Assembly: GCA_038141525.1 (NCBI GenBank) | Contig: JAYQIF010000008.1 | Coordinates: forward strand, 372,001 to 436,000 | Length of the DNA stretch: 64,000 bases | Reading direction: 5' to 3' | Source of the DNA: BACL21 sp038141525 | GTDB lineage: Bacteria > Bacteroidota > Bacteroidia > Flavobacteriales > Flavobacteriaceae | The notes under the pieces: generated by a model | The model's database searches: none | What the model saw: the letters and a program-made list of their open reading frames with translations, nothing else | Told to the model about the DNA's origin: nothing | Made by a program: the position numbers and the translations under genes | In this document: in pieces, positions 27,519-38,160 of the stretch | Layout: every line of letters starts with the position of its first letter | Position numbering within the stretch: position 1 is the stretch's first letter

Positions 27519-28847
27519 TCAATTAATTTGTGGATTTAATTCTTCATTTATTGAAAGCCTAATACCGTCCTTATTATCCGGAGCCAGTCGTGTTCCCGGA
27601 GACAGTACTATTTGATTTTTAGCGCGTAAATGAAATGCGGCCTGATCTGTAAACTCAATATCTTTTAGAATAACTTTTTGGTTAAACGCGGTCAAGGTCT
27701 GCGACCAGCGATTAATTTTTTGATTTTTGATCATGGCGATTCCCTTTTCATCGTATAGCGCTGCAACCAAGTCTAAGGCTGCCCCGCTTTGTAGCATACC
27801 GGCCCCATAATGGCCGTAATAAGGCGCGTTGGCTTTGATATGATCTATATTTTGAGCGGTCAACCTTAAAATGGTTTCCACCTCCTTGGCCCGAAGTTCT
27901 GGACGCAACGAAAACATTAGCCCTATAGTGCCAGTTACAAAAGGAGCAGCCGTTGAGGTTCCTTGATAGGTATTGTAGGTCACAATACCTTCGGTCACCC
28001 ACTTACTGTAACGCAAGACCCCCACCGTTGGCGCCAGCAAATCCACCTCTGGATTTAGCGTCGCTGTGGATTGGGCATAAATCCTAAATTCTGGGCCAGA
28101 TTTTTTGTGGGTGATTTCGGCAGTACGCCCAACCATACCCCACATGTTTTCTACGTAAGGCTTACCGCTTTGTTCATAACCCAGGGCATCTTCCCACTTT
28201 TGATGTTCATACATCACCGAAGACACAGAAATCACTCCGTCGTATGAGGCGGGATAATATTTTTTTTGGCCTTTGTTGGTCGCCCAGTTTTGATTGCCCG
28301 CACCAGCAACCACCACTACCCCGCGATCGAGTAACGTATTGATGACTTCTTGTCCACGTCGTGTTGGAATTGAGGTGACCCAGCTGCAATTGATCACCTT
28401 AGCTCCAGCATCGGCCAGTTCAAGCAGCATTTCCATGTTGGGGTTCCCATAATTGGTCGTTACGAGACTACAATCGTAACACACTCCCGGTATCCCAAAA
28501 TCATTATTTCCCTGAGCTACAGCAATGGCGGCGACCCCCATACCGTGCCCATTTTGTAAATCGACGTTTCTGAGCACTTTGGTCTTACCGGCAAAATCCA
28601 ATTGATTTGGATCAACGCGAGCATCTGAGAGTCCTACAATAATTTGTCTTGTGCCCGTGGTATATCGCCAAGCACTAGGAATTCCTACGGTATGATAATA
28701 ACCTAAGTCCAAAGTATCGATCAATTGACCCGAGGCGTCTCGTAAATAGAAAAAATCATTGGGCAGAGTCTGCTTAGCCAATTGAATTTGACCGAATACC
28801 CCATGGCAAACCCACAAAAAGAGACTAAAAATAAAATATTGCCGCAC
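27519..28847 (-). CDS. Subtilisin-like S8 serine protease
   Basis: The 442-residue secreted protein starts with GTG and has a signal peptide ending GVFGQ. The catalytic triad is visible as Asp in GLSDARVD, His in NGHGMGVAAIA and Ser in YQGTSTAAPFV. No sorting domain is visible at its C-terminus, so it may remain periplasmic or leave by another route. The oxyanion-hole Asn sits in AGAGNQN. Substrates are unknown. Confidence 0.9.
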   Translation of the reverse strand: MRQYFIFSLFLWVCHGVFGQIQLAKQTLPNDFFYLRDASGQLIDTLDLGYYHTVGIPSAWRYTTGTRQIIVGLSDARVDPNQLDFAGKTKVLRNVDLQNGHGMGVAAIAVAQGNNDFGIPGVCYDCSLVTTNYGNPNMEMLLELADAGAKVINCSWVTSIPTRRGQEVINTLLDRGVVVVAGAGNQNWATNKGQKKYYPASYDGVISVSSVMYEHQKWEDALGYEQSGKPYVENMWGMVGRTAEITHKKSGPEFRIYAQSTATLNPEVDLLAPTVGVLRYSKWVTEGIVTYNTYQGTSTAAPFVTGTIGLMFSLRPELRAKEVETILRLTAQNIDHIKANAPYYGHYGAGMLQSGAALDLVAALYDEKGIAMIKNQKINRWSQTLTAFNQKVILKDIEFTDQAAFHLRAKNQIVLSPGTRLAPDNKDGIRLSINEELNPQIN

Positions 28848-28936
28848 CTTGACGTTTTACAATAACATCATCGAATGTAACAAAAAGTCGTGTCAGTACA
28901 TGACGAAAATTGTAAATTAGCCATGATTACACCAAG

Positions 28937-29812
28937 ATGCTTTCGATACTGATCCCTACCTTTAATGAAGAGCTCAGGCCACTAGTTGAGGACTTATGTC
29001 GTCAAATTGAGCCCCTTGAATCTCCTATTGAAATCATTATCGGGGACGATCATTCTCATGATCAAGACGGCTATAATGCACTTGAGAATCTTGGACCGGT
29101 GACCTTAATGAGAAACCCCGAAAACCTCGGACGCACGGCTACGCGTCATAGATTGGCGCAAGAGGCCAATTTCGAAAAACTTCTTTTTTTAGATGCTGAT
29201 GTCATGCCTGCAAGGGCTGATTTTCTACAGCGCTACTTGTCGTCCATTAACAGGGCGCAGGTTGTTTTTGGGGGCGTAAGCTACACTGCAGAAAAACCTC
29301 AAAAATCCATGCGTTTACGCTGGGTTTACGGGAAGGAGCGTGAGGCCAAAACCGCACATCAGCGTCAAAAGAATCTTCATTTTATCATTTCACAAAATCT
29401 CATGATTGATAAGGATGTTTTCTTAGCGATCAATAACCCTGAGATCAAACGCTACGGTTGGGACAATGTGTTTTCATTTCAATTATATGATCGCGGGATT
29501 GAAGTTGCCCATATTGATAATCCCGTAATTCATCTCGGACTTGAACCTTGCAAAACCTATCTCGACAAAGTCGATCAGGCCATGAATACCTTGATTTGGG
29601 CTGAACGGCGCGGGATGATTTCAAAAGACTTTACCAGTATTCAAAAATTTTACAACAGGCTCCATTCGCTAAACCTTGCTGGCTTGCTCAGGCACTTTAT
29701 CAGACCATGTTTACCCCTGATGCGCCGGCAATTAGCCTCGGACTATCCGAGTGTCCGTATGCTCGATCTCTATAAGTTTTACTATTTTTCATCATATAAA
29801 AACAAAGTATAA
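28937..29812 (+). CDS. Glycosyltransferase family 2
   Basis: The 291-residue protein has a GT-A fold start (MLSILIPTFNEE), an acidic nucleotide-sugar contact in IIGDDHSHD, and the metal-binding DAD of LFLDADVMP. It lies at the start of the surface-polysaccharide locus. Its stop overlaps the start of the next glycosyltransferase by one base (ATAATGG), so they are translationally coupled. The acceptor is unknown. Confidence 0.88.
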   Translation: MLSILIPTFNEELRPLVEDLCRQIEPLESPIEIIIGDDHSHDQDGYNALENLGPVTLMRNPENLGRTATRHRLAQEANFEKLLFLDADVMPARADFLQRYLSSINRAQVVFGGVSYTAEKPQKSMRLRWVYGKEREAKTAHQRQKNLHFIISQNLMIDKDVFLAINNPEIKRYGWDNVFSFQLYDRGIEVAHIDNPVIHLGLEPCKTYLDKVDQAMNTLIWAERRGMISKDFTSIQKFYNRLHSLNLAGLLRHFIRPCLPLMRRQLASDYPSVRMLDLYKFYYFSSYKNKV

Positions 29813-30763
29813 TGGCGCAGTTTTCTGTAGTGATTCCTCTTTACAATAAGGCTGCCGAGATTCGCGCCACTCTGGATTCTGTTTTTGCACAAGTCTACAA
29901 AGATTTTGAGGTTGTTGTTGTCGATGACGGATCCACCGACCAAAGTGCTGCTCTGGTCAAAGAGTTTAGCGACCCAAGGCTTCGATTGATTTCCCAAAAA
30001 AATCAAGGTGTTGGCCCCGCCAGAAAAAAAGGGGCCCAAGAATCCGTATCCCCATATATCGCTTTTTTAGACGCAGACGATTACTGGTATCCCGATCACC
30101 TAAAGAACCTCAGCGCTTTGATTCAGCGTTATCCTGGAGCGAAGTGGATGGCCACAGCCTACGAAAAAGCTTTTACTGAGAGTCTTGTCAGAGCCGTTGA
30201 TACACCGCTTCGATTGAAAGAAAATAACTGGCAAGGACCTATCAAAGATTTCTTTACAATGGCCAAAAAAGATGCCCCTGCTTGGACCTCTGCCATGTGT
30301 TTTTCCAAAGAGTTTTTCCAAACGCTAGGTGGCTTTAATCCTGAAATCACCATGGGGGCAGGAGAAGATACTGATCTCTGGATTCGCGCGGCTTTGTCCG
30401 AGCCTATGTATTGGATAAACTCTATAACTGCACGACACCAGCAGTTCAGTAGCAACAGAGTGTCCCATGCCCCGACACTTAAACGCAAATTCATCGATCT
30501 CGACTGCTATGAAAACGAGGCACAACAGAACGACCTCACTCAAGGTTTATCTGGATTTAAATCGCTATTCTATCGGATTGAAATACAAAATGGCTGGTGA
30601 TGAAGCGCGGGCAAAGACCTATTTTAAGGCCTTAGACCAATCGTCACTGAATAACAGACAGAATTTATTGGTAAGACTTCCTGGGGGTATTTTGCGCTTA
30701 GGTCTTTGGGTTCAGCGATTTCTGGCCCGATTCGGCTTAAGACTCTCGGCCTTTAGCCGCTAG
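29812..30763 (+). CDS. Glycosyltransferase family 2 (interrupted frame)
   Basis: The N-terminal 250 residues show the GT2 motifs FSVVIPLYNKAAEI, VVDDGSTDQSAAL and AFLDADDYWYPDH. An early stop at 30600 follows a break near 30568. In the next frame the sequence continues as YSIGLKYKMAGDEARAKTYF and ends at 30763, giving ~317 residues. The C-terminal tail is a helical segment common in these enzymes. It overlaps the convergent cupin gene by 27 bp. Confidence 0.85.
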
Positions 30764-31162
30764 AAAATCTGGATATTCACGAATGTAATCGGCCTCTTCA
30801 AATCGGCCCGAAGAAAGCACCAAACAAACCGCTCCAGACGAAAAATCATCTAAAGACCGCCAAATTCCTGTGGGAATGAGCAGACCCTGATTGGGTTTAT
30901 TGAGCACCACGGTAGTTTGATTACTTCCATCATCAAGCAATACAGAAAAACTGCCGCTCAAGGCAATAAGACACTCAAGTTGCTCCTTATGGGCATGTCC
31001 CCCCCGTGCTGCATCCGACGGCACATCATACAAATAATACACCCGCTCGATGTTGTAGGGCAAGACATCGCCTTCGACCACAGATAAATTACCCCTTGGA
31101 TCGTGAATCTTGGGAATCTGAATGATTTTTAAATCGTCTACTGTAGTCTTATTCATGTTCAA
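30737..31162 (-). CDS. fdtA: FdtA/WxcM-like sugar 3,4-ketoisomerase (cupin)
   Basis: The 141-residue single-domain cupin reads IPKIHDPRGNLSVVEGD, then RGGHAHKEQLECLIALSG, with the conserved His pair of the FdtA/QdtA family. Members isomerise dTDP-4-keto-6-deoxyhexose to the 3-keto form, the step before a DegT aminotransferase makes a 3-amino-3,6-dideoxy sugar. Such an aminotransferase is present at 37053-38160. Its start overlaps the end of the next gene by 14 bp. Confidence 0.85.
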   Translation of the reverse strand: MNMNKTTVDDLKIIQIPKIHDPRGNLSVVEGDVLPYNIERVYYLYDVPSDAARGGHAHKEQLECLIALSGSFSVLLDDGSNQTTVVLNKPNQGLLIPTGIWRSLDDFSSGAVCLVLSSGRFEEADYIREYPDFLAAKGRES

Positions 31163-32291
31163 TTAACTGTTTCCATTGTTGGGTTACTTGCTCCGCACCA
31201 TAGGCCGATACCGAGGATTGAGCATTAGCCTTAAGTCGTTTGTAAAACGCCTCATCGAGACATAAAGTATCCATGGCCTGTCCAAAAATACGACTATTTC
31301 GCTCACTTACCAGCAGCCCATTTTCACCGTCCTGAATCAACTCATTGGGACCGGAAATAATATCTAATGAAATCACTGGAGTCCCCAAGGACAAAGACTC
31401 GAGTAAGGCCATAGGGAAACCTTCATAATAACTGGTAAGACACACGCATTTTGCCCCGGCAATTAAAACTTGAGGATTGGGGTCAAAGGTGGTAAACACG
31501 ACACTCGACTCAATTTTTAACGCTTTGCTCCTCTGTTTTAGTTGCTCGGCGTCCGGACCAGAACCCAAAATAACCAGTTTATGACCCTGTACGCTCAACC
31601 TTTGATTGAGCAAAGGCCTCGAGCAAAAACGAGACGTCTTTTACAGAATCATCCAAGCGGCCAAACCAAAGCAGATAAGGGTTTTTGACAGATGATTCCA
31701 TTTTTTCATGGGAAAGCCACTCTTGAGACACAAAATTTGGAATGTGCTTTACCCCAGTAAAACCATATTGGGGCATCAAGGTCTGAGTCATATATTTCGA
31801 TACCCCGACATGCTCAGAATACCGCGCCGTTAGGCGCGCAAACAACGCTGGTTTATTGGTCAAGATAAATCGGGGCATGAGCACTGTGACAGACATAAAT
31901 CACTCGGGTGTCTCGATAAATCAATTTGCGATAAACCCACTCTTTGAGCATATTGGTACGCGCGCGATGATCAATGATCACATCGGGCTTTTGATCGGCA
32001 ATAAAGCGGTATAATCGCCAAATTCTCTGCCAGGAGTCTGGTCTCATTATGTCCTGCCACAGGTGCTACTTTGGAGGAAAAAGTTTAGATTTTTGGTTCT
32101 GGATTTTTTCCACCTAGGTGCAATAATTCACCATCATAAGCGTAATCAATTGGATCGCGCAATACTGCGGTAGTGACCCGATAACCCAGGGCAGCAAACA
32201 TTTGGCTGTGTGCTGCAACCACGCGCTGAGCCCCACCAGTACCGAGCGAGATGGTGACCAAGCAGACGTGTATATTTTTAACTTCGCTCAA
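31149..32291 (-). CDS. Glycosyltransferase family 4 (interrupted frame)
   Basis: Four reading-frame pieces assemble into one GT-B enzyme. The N-terminal domain has HVCLVTISLGTGGAQRVVA and VIIDHRARTNML. The C-terminal domain has WFGRLDDSVKDVSFLLEAF, KLVILGSGPD and the donor-binding YYEGFPMALLESLSLGTPVIS. Breaks lie near 32060, 31862 and 31600. Joined, the protein is ~380 residues, standard for GT4. The start appears to be TTG at 32291. Another small deletion in the 32047-32085 stretch cannot be excluded. Confidence 0.83.
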
Positions 32292-32322
32292 ATAGGCTAA
32301 CTTAGTGGTCTTTCACAAAGAT

Positions 32323-33467
32323 ATGAAGATACTTTTAGTAGGCGAATACAGTAGATTGCACAATTCCCTCAAAGAAGGTCTGAGGGCTTTGGGACACCAA
32401 GTCGTGTTGATGGGCGATGGGGATTATTTTAAAAATTACCCGGTCGATATAAAACTCCGTCGCCGATTTCAAACAGGCCCCCTTCGTCTGCTTAAAAATT
32501 TAATTTACCGCTTGAGTGGGTTTGATTTGTCCTCATGGCTCATGCTCCGGGAAGCTTTGAGTCATCAAGATAAACTCAAAGGGTTCGATGTGGTACAACT
32601 CATCAACGAAAGTCCGCTAGGGATCATGCCACGCCATGAAATAAGACTTATTCAATTGGCTCAAAAACAAAAACGATAAACTATTTGTCTCGGCCTGTGG
32701 CACGGATTATATCAGCGTAAAGTTTGCGATGGACCAAAACTTTCGTTATTCCATATTGGAGCCTCTTTTTAAGGGCAAAGTCAGTCAAAAGGACTATGCC
32801 CCAATTTTAAAATACCTCAGCAAGAAGCACCAAGCCCTGCACAATTCAGTCCATGAACTCGCCGATGGTTATATTTCCACAGATTTGGATTACCACCTGC
32901 CCTATAGCGGATTAAAAAAATATTTAGGACTAATTCCAAATCCTATAAATGTTGAAGACATTAAATACACGCCACAGAGTCAGGCGAAAAAGCCCGTAAT
33001 TTTTCACGGGGTTAACACAAAAAACTATCTATAAAAAAGGCAGTGATTATTTTGATCAAGCCCTAGAAATTATCATGCGAGAACGCCCTGGCCTATGCCA
33101 GATTGTGCGCACCGAGGATTTACCTTATGCAACTTATATGGCGCAACTGGCCAAGAGCGACATCGTCCTAGATCAAGTGTTGGGTTATGATCAAGGATAT
33201 AATGCTCTGGAAGCTATGGCTCAGGGCAAAGTTTTACTCACCTGTGCAGAAAAAGAATGGCGAGAACATTACTACATTCCAGAACACTGTGTCGCGCTCA
33301 ACGCCCTTCCTGATGCCCAAAAAATTGTGTCCCTGCTCATCGAACTCATCGATCATCCAAAGCAAAGAGACATTTTAGGGGAGCAAGCCCGAAACTTTGT
33401 AGAAAAAGAGCACCAATATAAAAAAGTGGCTCAAAAATATGTGGATCTTTGGTCGTCTGCGGGTTGA
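32323..33467 (+). CDS. Glycosyltransferase-like GT-B protein (interrupted frame)
   Basis: The protein begins MKILLVGEYSRLHNSLKEGL, a GT-B N-terminal fold, and ends with ALEAMAQGKVLLTCAEKEW and EKEHQYKKVAQKYVDLW, a pattern found in glycosyltransferase group 1-like proteins. Breaks occur near 32667-32673, in an A-rich run, and in the A6 run near 33021-33026. One base at each restores KNKNDKLFVSACGTDYI and TKTIYKKGSDYFDQ. The joined length is ~381. It is divergent from the GT4 gene. The sugar donor is unknown. Confidence 0.75.
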
Positions 33468-33526
33468 CCACCTGCCATTGAATACAATGAGATTCGTCCC
33501 CGATAACAGGCTCAATTAACTGGCCC

Positions 33527-34270
33527 TTAAAAAAGTTTTAGATATTTATCGAGCATCGCCTGTTCGCCAGCCCAATCGCGGTCAATATCTTCTCGAAGTA
33601 ATTTTACCGGAATCCCACCGACCAAGATGTTTTGACCGAGTTCAGTAATGTCTTTGGTGCACAGGCTATTTGAGGCCACGGTACAATGATCAGGCGTATG
33701 GGCTCCTTGTAAAAAAGTAACCCTATTGCTCACAAAATTATAGGCCCCAATTTTGATTGGACCCCGCATGGGTAAACTTTCATTGGTGCTGACCCGACGC
33801 ATGGCATGAAAATTAGTATCGATGACTTGGGCCTCTGAACCCAAACGAGCGTAGTCGCCAAAGGTTATTGAGTGATGACAAATGACCTTACTGTTTGAAG
33901 CCACACTAGCCATGTGTCCCATGCTCAGCTTTCCTTCGGGACCCACATGTAGCAAATAATCCAATCCGAACTGCACATAACCTTTAAACTCTAGCAGACC
34001 CTCAATGTTTATTTGAGCGATGCCCCGTGCACGAGTTACAAGTTCGTAAGGCTGTCCAAACCCGATCATGCCCATGCGAACTTCCTCTGGCAACTTTATA
34101 GAACCCTTGAGTTTCCCAAAGCACACTTTTCCGTAAAATAATACGGGTAATTTTCGTGCTGATGCAAAAGAAAAATATTTGAAATTAAAGTACAAAGACT
34201 TGCACCAGTTGACTTTGCGATACAACCGACAGCGCTCTCTTAATTTACGGTAAAGGGGTCTAATGCTCAT
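33527..34270 (-). CDS. Hexapeptide-repeat acyltransferase
   Basis: The 247-residue protein carries left-handed beta-helix hexapeptide repeats across residues ~85-220 (GKLSMGHMASVASNS, ITFGDYARLGSEA, AYNFVSNRVTF). It ends with the usual helix after VGGIPVKLL. It may acetylate a sugar of the surface polysaccharide, for instance the 3-amino sugar that the FdtA and DegT-like enzymes would make. That link is inference. It overlaps the end of the flippase gene by 11 bp. Confidence 0.82.
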   Translation of the reverse strand: MSIRPLYRKLRERCRLYRKVNWCKSLYFNFKYFSFASARKLPVLFYGKVCFGKLKGSIKLPEEVRMGMIGFGQPYELVTRARGIAQINIEGLLEFKGYVQFGLDYLLHVGPEGKLSMGHMASVASNSKVICHHSITFGDYARLGSEAQVIDTNFHAMRRVSTNESLPMRGPIKIGAYNFVSNRVTFLQGAHTPDHCTVASNSLCTKDITELGQNILVGGIPVKLLREDIDRDWAGEQAMLDKYLKLF

Positions 34271-35747
34271 CGGAGTCTTTATCTTTTTTAAGACGCAACA
34301 TATCTTTTAAATCTGTTCTTTGATTTAATCGATACAACGAAAATAGGCAAGTTATTATAATTAATGAGGCTGTTAGCGCAATTTGGAGTGCCGAGGTCTC
34401 AACAATACTGCTAAAAAGGACCAAAAGACATAAGATCAATCCTACAGCAAATATGGCGTAAAGGCTACGTGAAAGTGTTAAGCCGTAGCGCCAGCGGACA
34501 ATTGCGATCAAACTAAAAAAGAGAATGATGTAATAGATCAAAAACTCACCCCTAAACCAGAAAGCCCCCAATAATAATAGCCAATAGCATTTATAGTAAA
34601 TAAGAGCACATTAAAACTCAGGGTCGTGCGTAAAAATAATTTTGAATCTCCTCGTGCAATGATGACATACCCCAGAGAAAATGAAACAGCTTTAAACAAC
34701 ATCCCCAATATCCCCCAGCGCACCAAAGGCACGACCGCCTCAAATTCGGCAGTGTACAATAGGGTAATGATCCACGGGGCCAGAGCTAAAAACACCACAA
34801 TAACAGGCAGCATGAGCAATGTGGCCATTTCGGCCTGATTTCCGACAATGGTTCTGGTTTTATCGAGATCTTCACCAACGGCAGATAAACGGGGGAAATA
34901 ATCCGTTCCCATAGCGGTAAATATCAGCCCAACATAGGTATTCAAAATCAAAAATCCTGCATTATAAAGCCCCACTTGAGCCAATCCTCCTACCCCCGAG
35001 ATAAATAATTGAATACCATAACCCACCAGGAGGGTTACAATAGAGCTGATAGAGAGCATGAGCCCCAGACGCATCATCGGGGTACCCTCCTGCCAAGCCC
35101 TGACCGGCTTGGTAAATTCAATAGGACGATGGCGCCGAGCATCTACAATTTGAGCCACCCCAAAACTGATCACTGCCGAGAGAATAATCGCAGGTACAAT
35201 CGCGTCGATGCGCCAATAATAATACAAAGGGACAGTAACCAAGAGAGCCAAAAAATTTCCCCAAACGTTCGCTTTGGCCAGACCACTGAGTACACGCAAG
35301 CCCTTGAAGCCTTGTGAGTGTGGACTGTGTAAGTTGTTTGAACAATAAGGCCAATGAAAGCGCTCTAATATGCGTGGCATAATGGTTATCTCCAAAGGTC
35401 CAAAGACTGATCCAGGGCGCGGTAATCACCAACAAGACAACCCCGATTATTGCCGTTATTAAAAAGAGCGTCTTTAATACACTCAGAATATTTTTTTGAT
35501 CCTCTGGGCTTTGCGTTTGGTAGGCCGCAATTTCTTTCACGCCACTGCGATCCAGCCCCAAATTAGTGACAGCAAGCACTACATTTAAGGTAGCCATGAG
35601 CAAACTGGCAATACCCATCCCTGCCGGTCCGATAAACAAAGCGATAAACTTTGAGCGCAACAATGCCATCAAAATATTAGCCACTTGAACCCCGCCAAAC
35701 AGGGTGGTCGCTTTGAGCATACTTTGATATGACTTTTTTGCATCCAT
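34260..35747 (-). CDS. Polysaccharide flippase, MATE/Wzx type (interrupted frame)
   Basis: Three pieces assemble into one ~495-residue membrane protein with 12-14 helices. The start MDAKKSYQSMLKATTLFGGVQ and the RSKFIALFIGPAGMGI motif match O-antigen translocases. Breaks lie near 35310 and in the T5 run near 34549. After the second break the frame resumes as FLIYYIILFFSLIAIVRW and ends in a charged tail (LKDMLRLKKDKD). Flippases move undecaprenyl-linked glycans across the inner membrane. Confidence 0.85.
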
Positions 35748-35757
35748 CGACCGAGAG

Positions 35758-37056
35758 TTACGTCATTTCTGGCTTTTGATTTTCTTGCTTGCGCACATAA
35801 GCCCAAACCAGGGCGAAAACAACCACCAAATAAACGCAATAACGAATCAAATGGCCAATAACAACCCCCTCTACCCCGTATAAACCGATAAAATAATGGG
35901 CAAAGAAATAAAATAAACCCACCGATAAAATTTCGGTGATCACAAAGTGATAAACCAATTTCTTTGAGATAAAATAATAGGAAACCACCATAGAGATCAA
36001 GCGTACAAAATCACCCATTAATTGCCATTGAAACAGCGAAGACATGGCATCAAAACCGGGAAAAATAAGATCGATAATAAAGTCTCTAAACACGTAAACC
36101 CCGATCATTCCCATACCAAAAATGGGCAATATGGTTTTATAAACATGTCCCATCTCCTTTAAGAATGAACGCCTTCCTACAACTAGGGCAAACTTCGGAA
36201 TCACGTACATGGTAAACAATATGGTCGAAAAAGCCATATAATTTTTGGAGAGGTCGAGCATAGCCGACCAAATACCCGCATCACTCTCAGAGATACGTCT
36301 GAGAATCAAATTGCGTATTTCAATTTCGACAGTGCTCAGTATGACCGTAGAAAAAAATGACATCAGAGAAAAAGCGACAAAAAACTTTGCGAGCGGGGCC
36401 CTAAAATACAAGTCTTTAATTTTTAAATACTGAGTCAAAACCCGAGCAAACACCCAAAGTAAAATCCCCAATTGAATGGCAGGAGTAATGGCTATAGCCA
36501 GCAATACTCCGTCAAAATTATCGGCGTATAAAAAGCCAATAATTAAAGCGGAACTCAACAAATAACTCAGCAGATCTATTTTAGCAAACTGTTTGTACTG
36601 CGAAAGTCCATTAATTACCCCGTTAAAAACCCTTTGAAGGCTAATCATCGGCACCAAAAGGGCGATGATCTGAATGAGGTACGCATAGTGTACTGTGCCA
36701 AATAAATAGATACTTAATTCTTCGTGCCAAATCAAAAGGACAATGGCGCTAATGACACTTCCGATCGCCGTAAATACAAAGGTGGTGGAAAACAGCGCCG
36801 CCAGCTGTTTTTGATCTTCCTTGAATTCTGAGATATATTTCACAATTCCGTTGAAAATACCCAGAGAAGTAAACGAGGTCAACAGCTGAATTAAACTGCG
36901 CAATTGCCCCTGCAAGAAAATTCCGGATTCCCCAAAATTCTCAGCAATAACGCGGCGAATAAATAGAGAAATAAACTGCCTGACTAAAATAACCGGTGCA
37001 TTGAGCGAGGTCATTTTAAGCAGCATATTGCCTTTTATAAAGTCGATTATTTTCAA
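35758..37056 (-). CDS. Polysaccharide flippase, Wzx-like
   Basis: The 432-residue intact membrane protein has about 12 hydrophobic segments and begins MKIIDFIKGNMLLKMTSLNAP, a Wzx/O-antigen translocase-type start. It is the second flippase in tandem, with 10 bp between them. Two flippases suggest either two exported glycans or a division of labour with different lipid-linked substrates. It overlaps the aminotransferase gene by four bases. Confidence 0.86.
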   Translation of the reverse strand: MKIIDFIKGNMLLKMTSLNAPVILVRQFISLFIRRVIAENFGESGIFLQGQLRSLIQLLTSFTSLGIFNGIVKYISEFKEDQKQLAALFSTTFVFTAIGSVISAIVLLIWHEELSIYLFGTVHYAYLIQIIALLVPMISLQRVFNGVINGLSQYKQFAKIDLLSYLLSSALIIGFLYADNFDGVLLAIAITPAIQLGILLWVFARVLTQYLKIKDLYFRAPLAKFFVAFSLMSFFSTVILSTVEIEIRNLILRRISESDAGIWSAMLDLSKNYMAFSTILFTMYVIPKFALVVGRRSFLKEMGHVYKTILPIFGMGMIGVYVFRDFIIDLIFPGFDAMSSLFQWQLMGDFVRLISMVVSYYFISKKLVYHFVITEILSVGLFYFFAHYFIGLYGVEGVVIGHLIRYCVYLVVVFALVWAYVRKQENQKPEMT

Positions 37057-38160
37057 GGCCGAAAAGAATTTAAACCAAAAATAACTCGGTCCACTTGTTC
37101 GCCAGTCATCACTGGGCTCATGGGAATACTCAGGACCTGATCATGCAGGTGTTCTGTTACAGGATAGCCCTGCCCCGCAAACTCTGATAATCCCTCTTGT
37201 TTGTGTGGAGGTATCGGGTAATGAATTAGGGTCCCTATACCCAGTTCTTTCAGATGATTTTGAAGTAGTTCTCTGTGCTTGGTGCGCACCACATACAAAT
37301 GATATACATGATCCCCATCATATCTAGCGTTAGGCAGAATAATCTCAGAATTGGCGATCTGGGCATCATAACGTTTTGCAATCGCGACGCGCGCGGCATT
37401 GTCTTTATCAAGCCCCTGAAGCTTTATGCTCAGAAAAGCGGCTTGTAATTCGTCAAGTCTTGAGTTGAACCCACTCAGTTTATTGAAATAACGCTCTTGA
37501 GAACCATAATTGCGCAAAAGACGCAGCGTTTGGGCCAATTCATCATCGTCTGTGGTCACAGCACCTGCATCGCCTAAAGCACCGAGGTTTTTAGTCGGAT
37601 AAAAACTAAATCCAGCGGCGTGGCCCAAATGCCCAGCGCGCAAACCCTGCTTATTTTTAGCCCCATGCGCCTGAGCAGCATCCTCAATAATTAACCAATC
37701 GCGCAATTTAGCCAGCGAGGTGATTTCCTCCATTGGCGCTATGGCTCCATAGAGGTGCGTGGGCAAAATAGCTTTGACCGCGGGATCCTCAAGTGCCGTC
37801 AAAGCAGCGACATCAAAATTAAATGAATCAGGATTTGCATCAATCAATACTGGTGATCAATCCAGCCTGCTTGACAGAAAGTACCGTAGCCACATAGGTA
37901 TGGGCACAAATCGCAACTTTATCCCCATTACTGAGCTTGCCCATAACCTTATAGGCCTCAAAAATCAGACGCAGTGCATCTAATCCATTACCCACCCCCA
38001 CACAGTGCTTCACACCACAATAAGCAGCATATTCTGATTCAAACTGAGTTACAGCTGCGCCCAATATGGTTTGACCACGATCCATAAACGAGGCGAAAGC
38101 CGCTTCAAAATCAGCTCTGTGTCGGTCATTAATTTTATGTAGATCCAAATAAGGAATCAT
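37053..38160 (-). CDS. DegT/DnrJ/EryC1 aminotransferase, FdtB-like (interrupted frame)
   Basis: The ~369-residue PLP enzyme carries MIPYLDLHKINDRH, the GVKHCVGVGNGLDALRLIFE pocket, the IEDAAQAHGA segment and the PLP lysine in SFYPTKNLGALGDAG. A break near 37846 separates the pieces; one base less gives PVLIDANPDSFNFDV. It should aminate dTDP-3-keto-6-deoxy sugars made by the FdtA-like enzyme at 30737. It overlaps both neighbours by four bases, so the operon is tightly coupled. Confidence 0.88.

Noticed and set aside
32085..33034. Several short independent genes between 31149 and 33467
   Set aside because: The pieces align end to end as two ordinary GT-B glycosyltransferases once single-base breaks are removed.
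34260..34571. Separate 103-residue membrane protein between the acyltransferase and flippase
   Set aside because: Its FLIYYIILFFSLIAIVRW segment continues directly from the flippase frame across the T5 run near 34549, so it is the flippase C-terminus.
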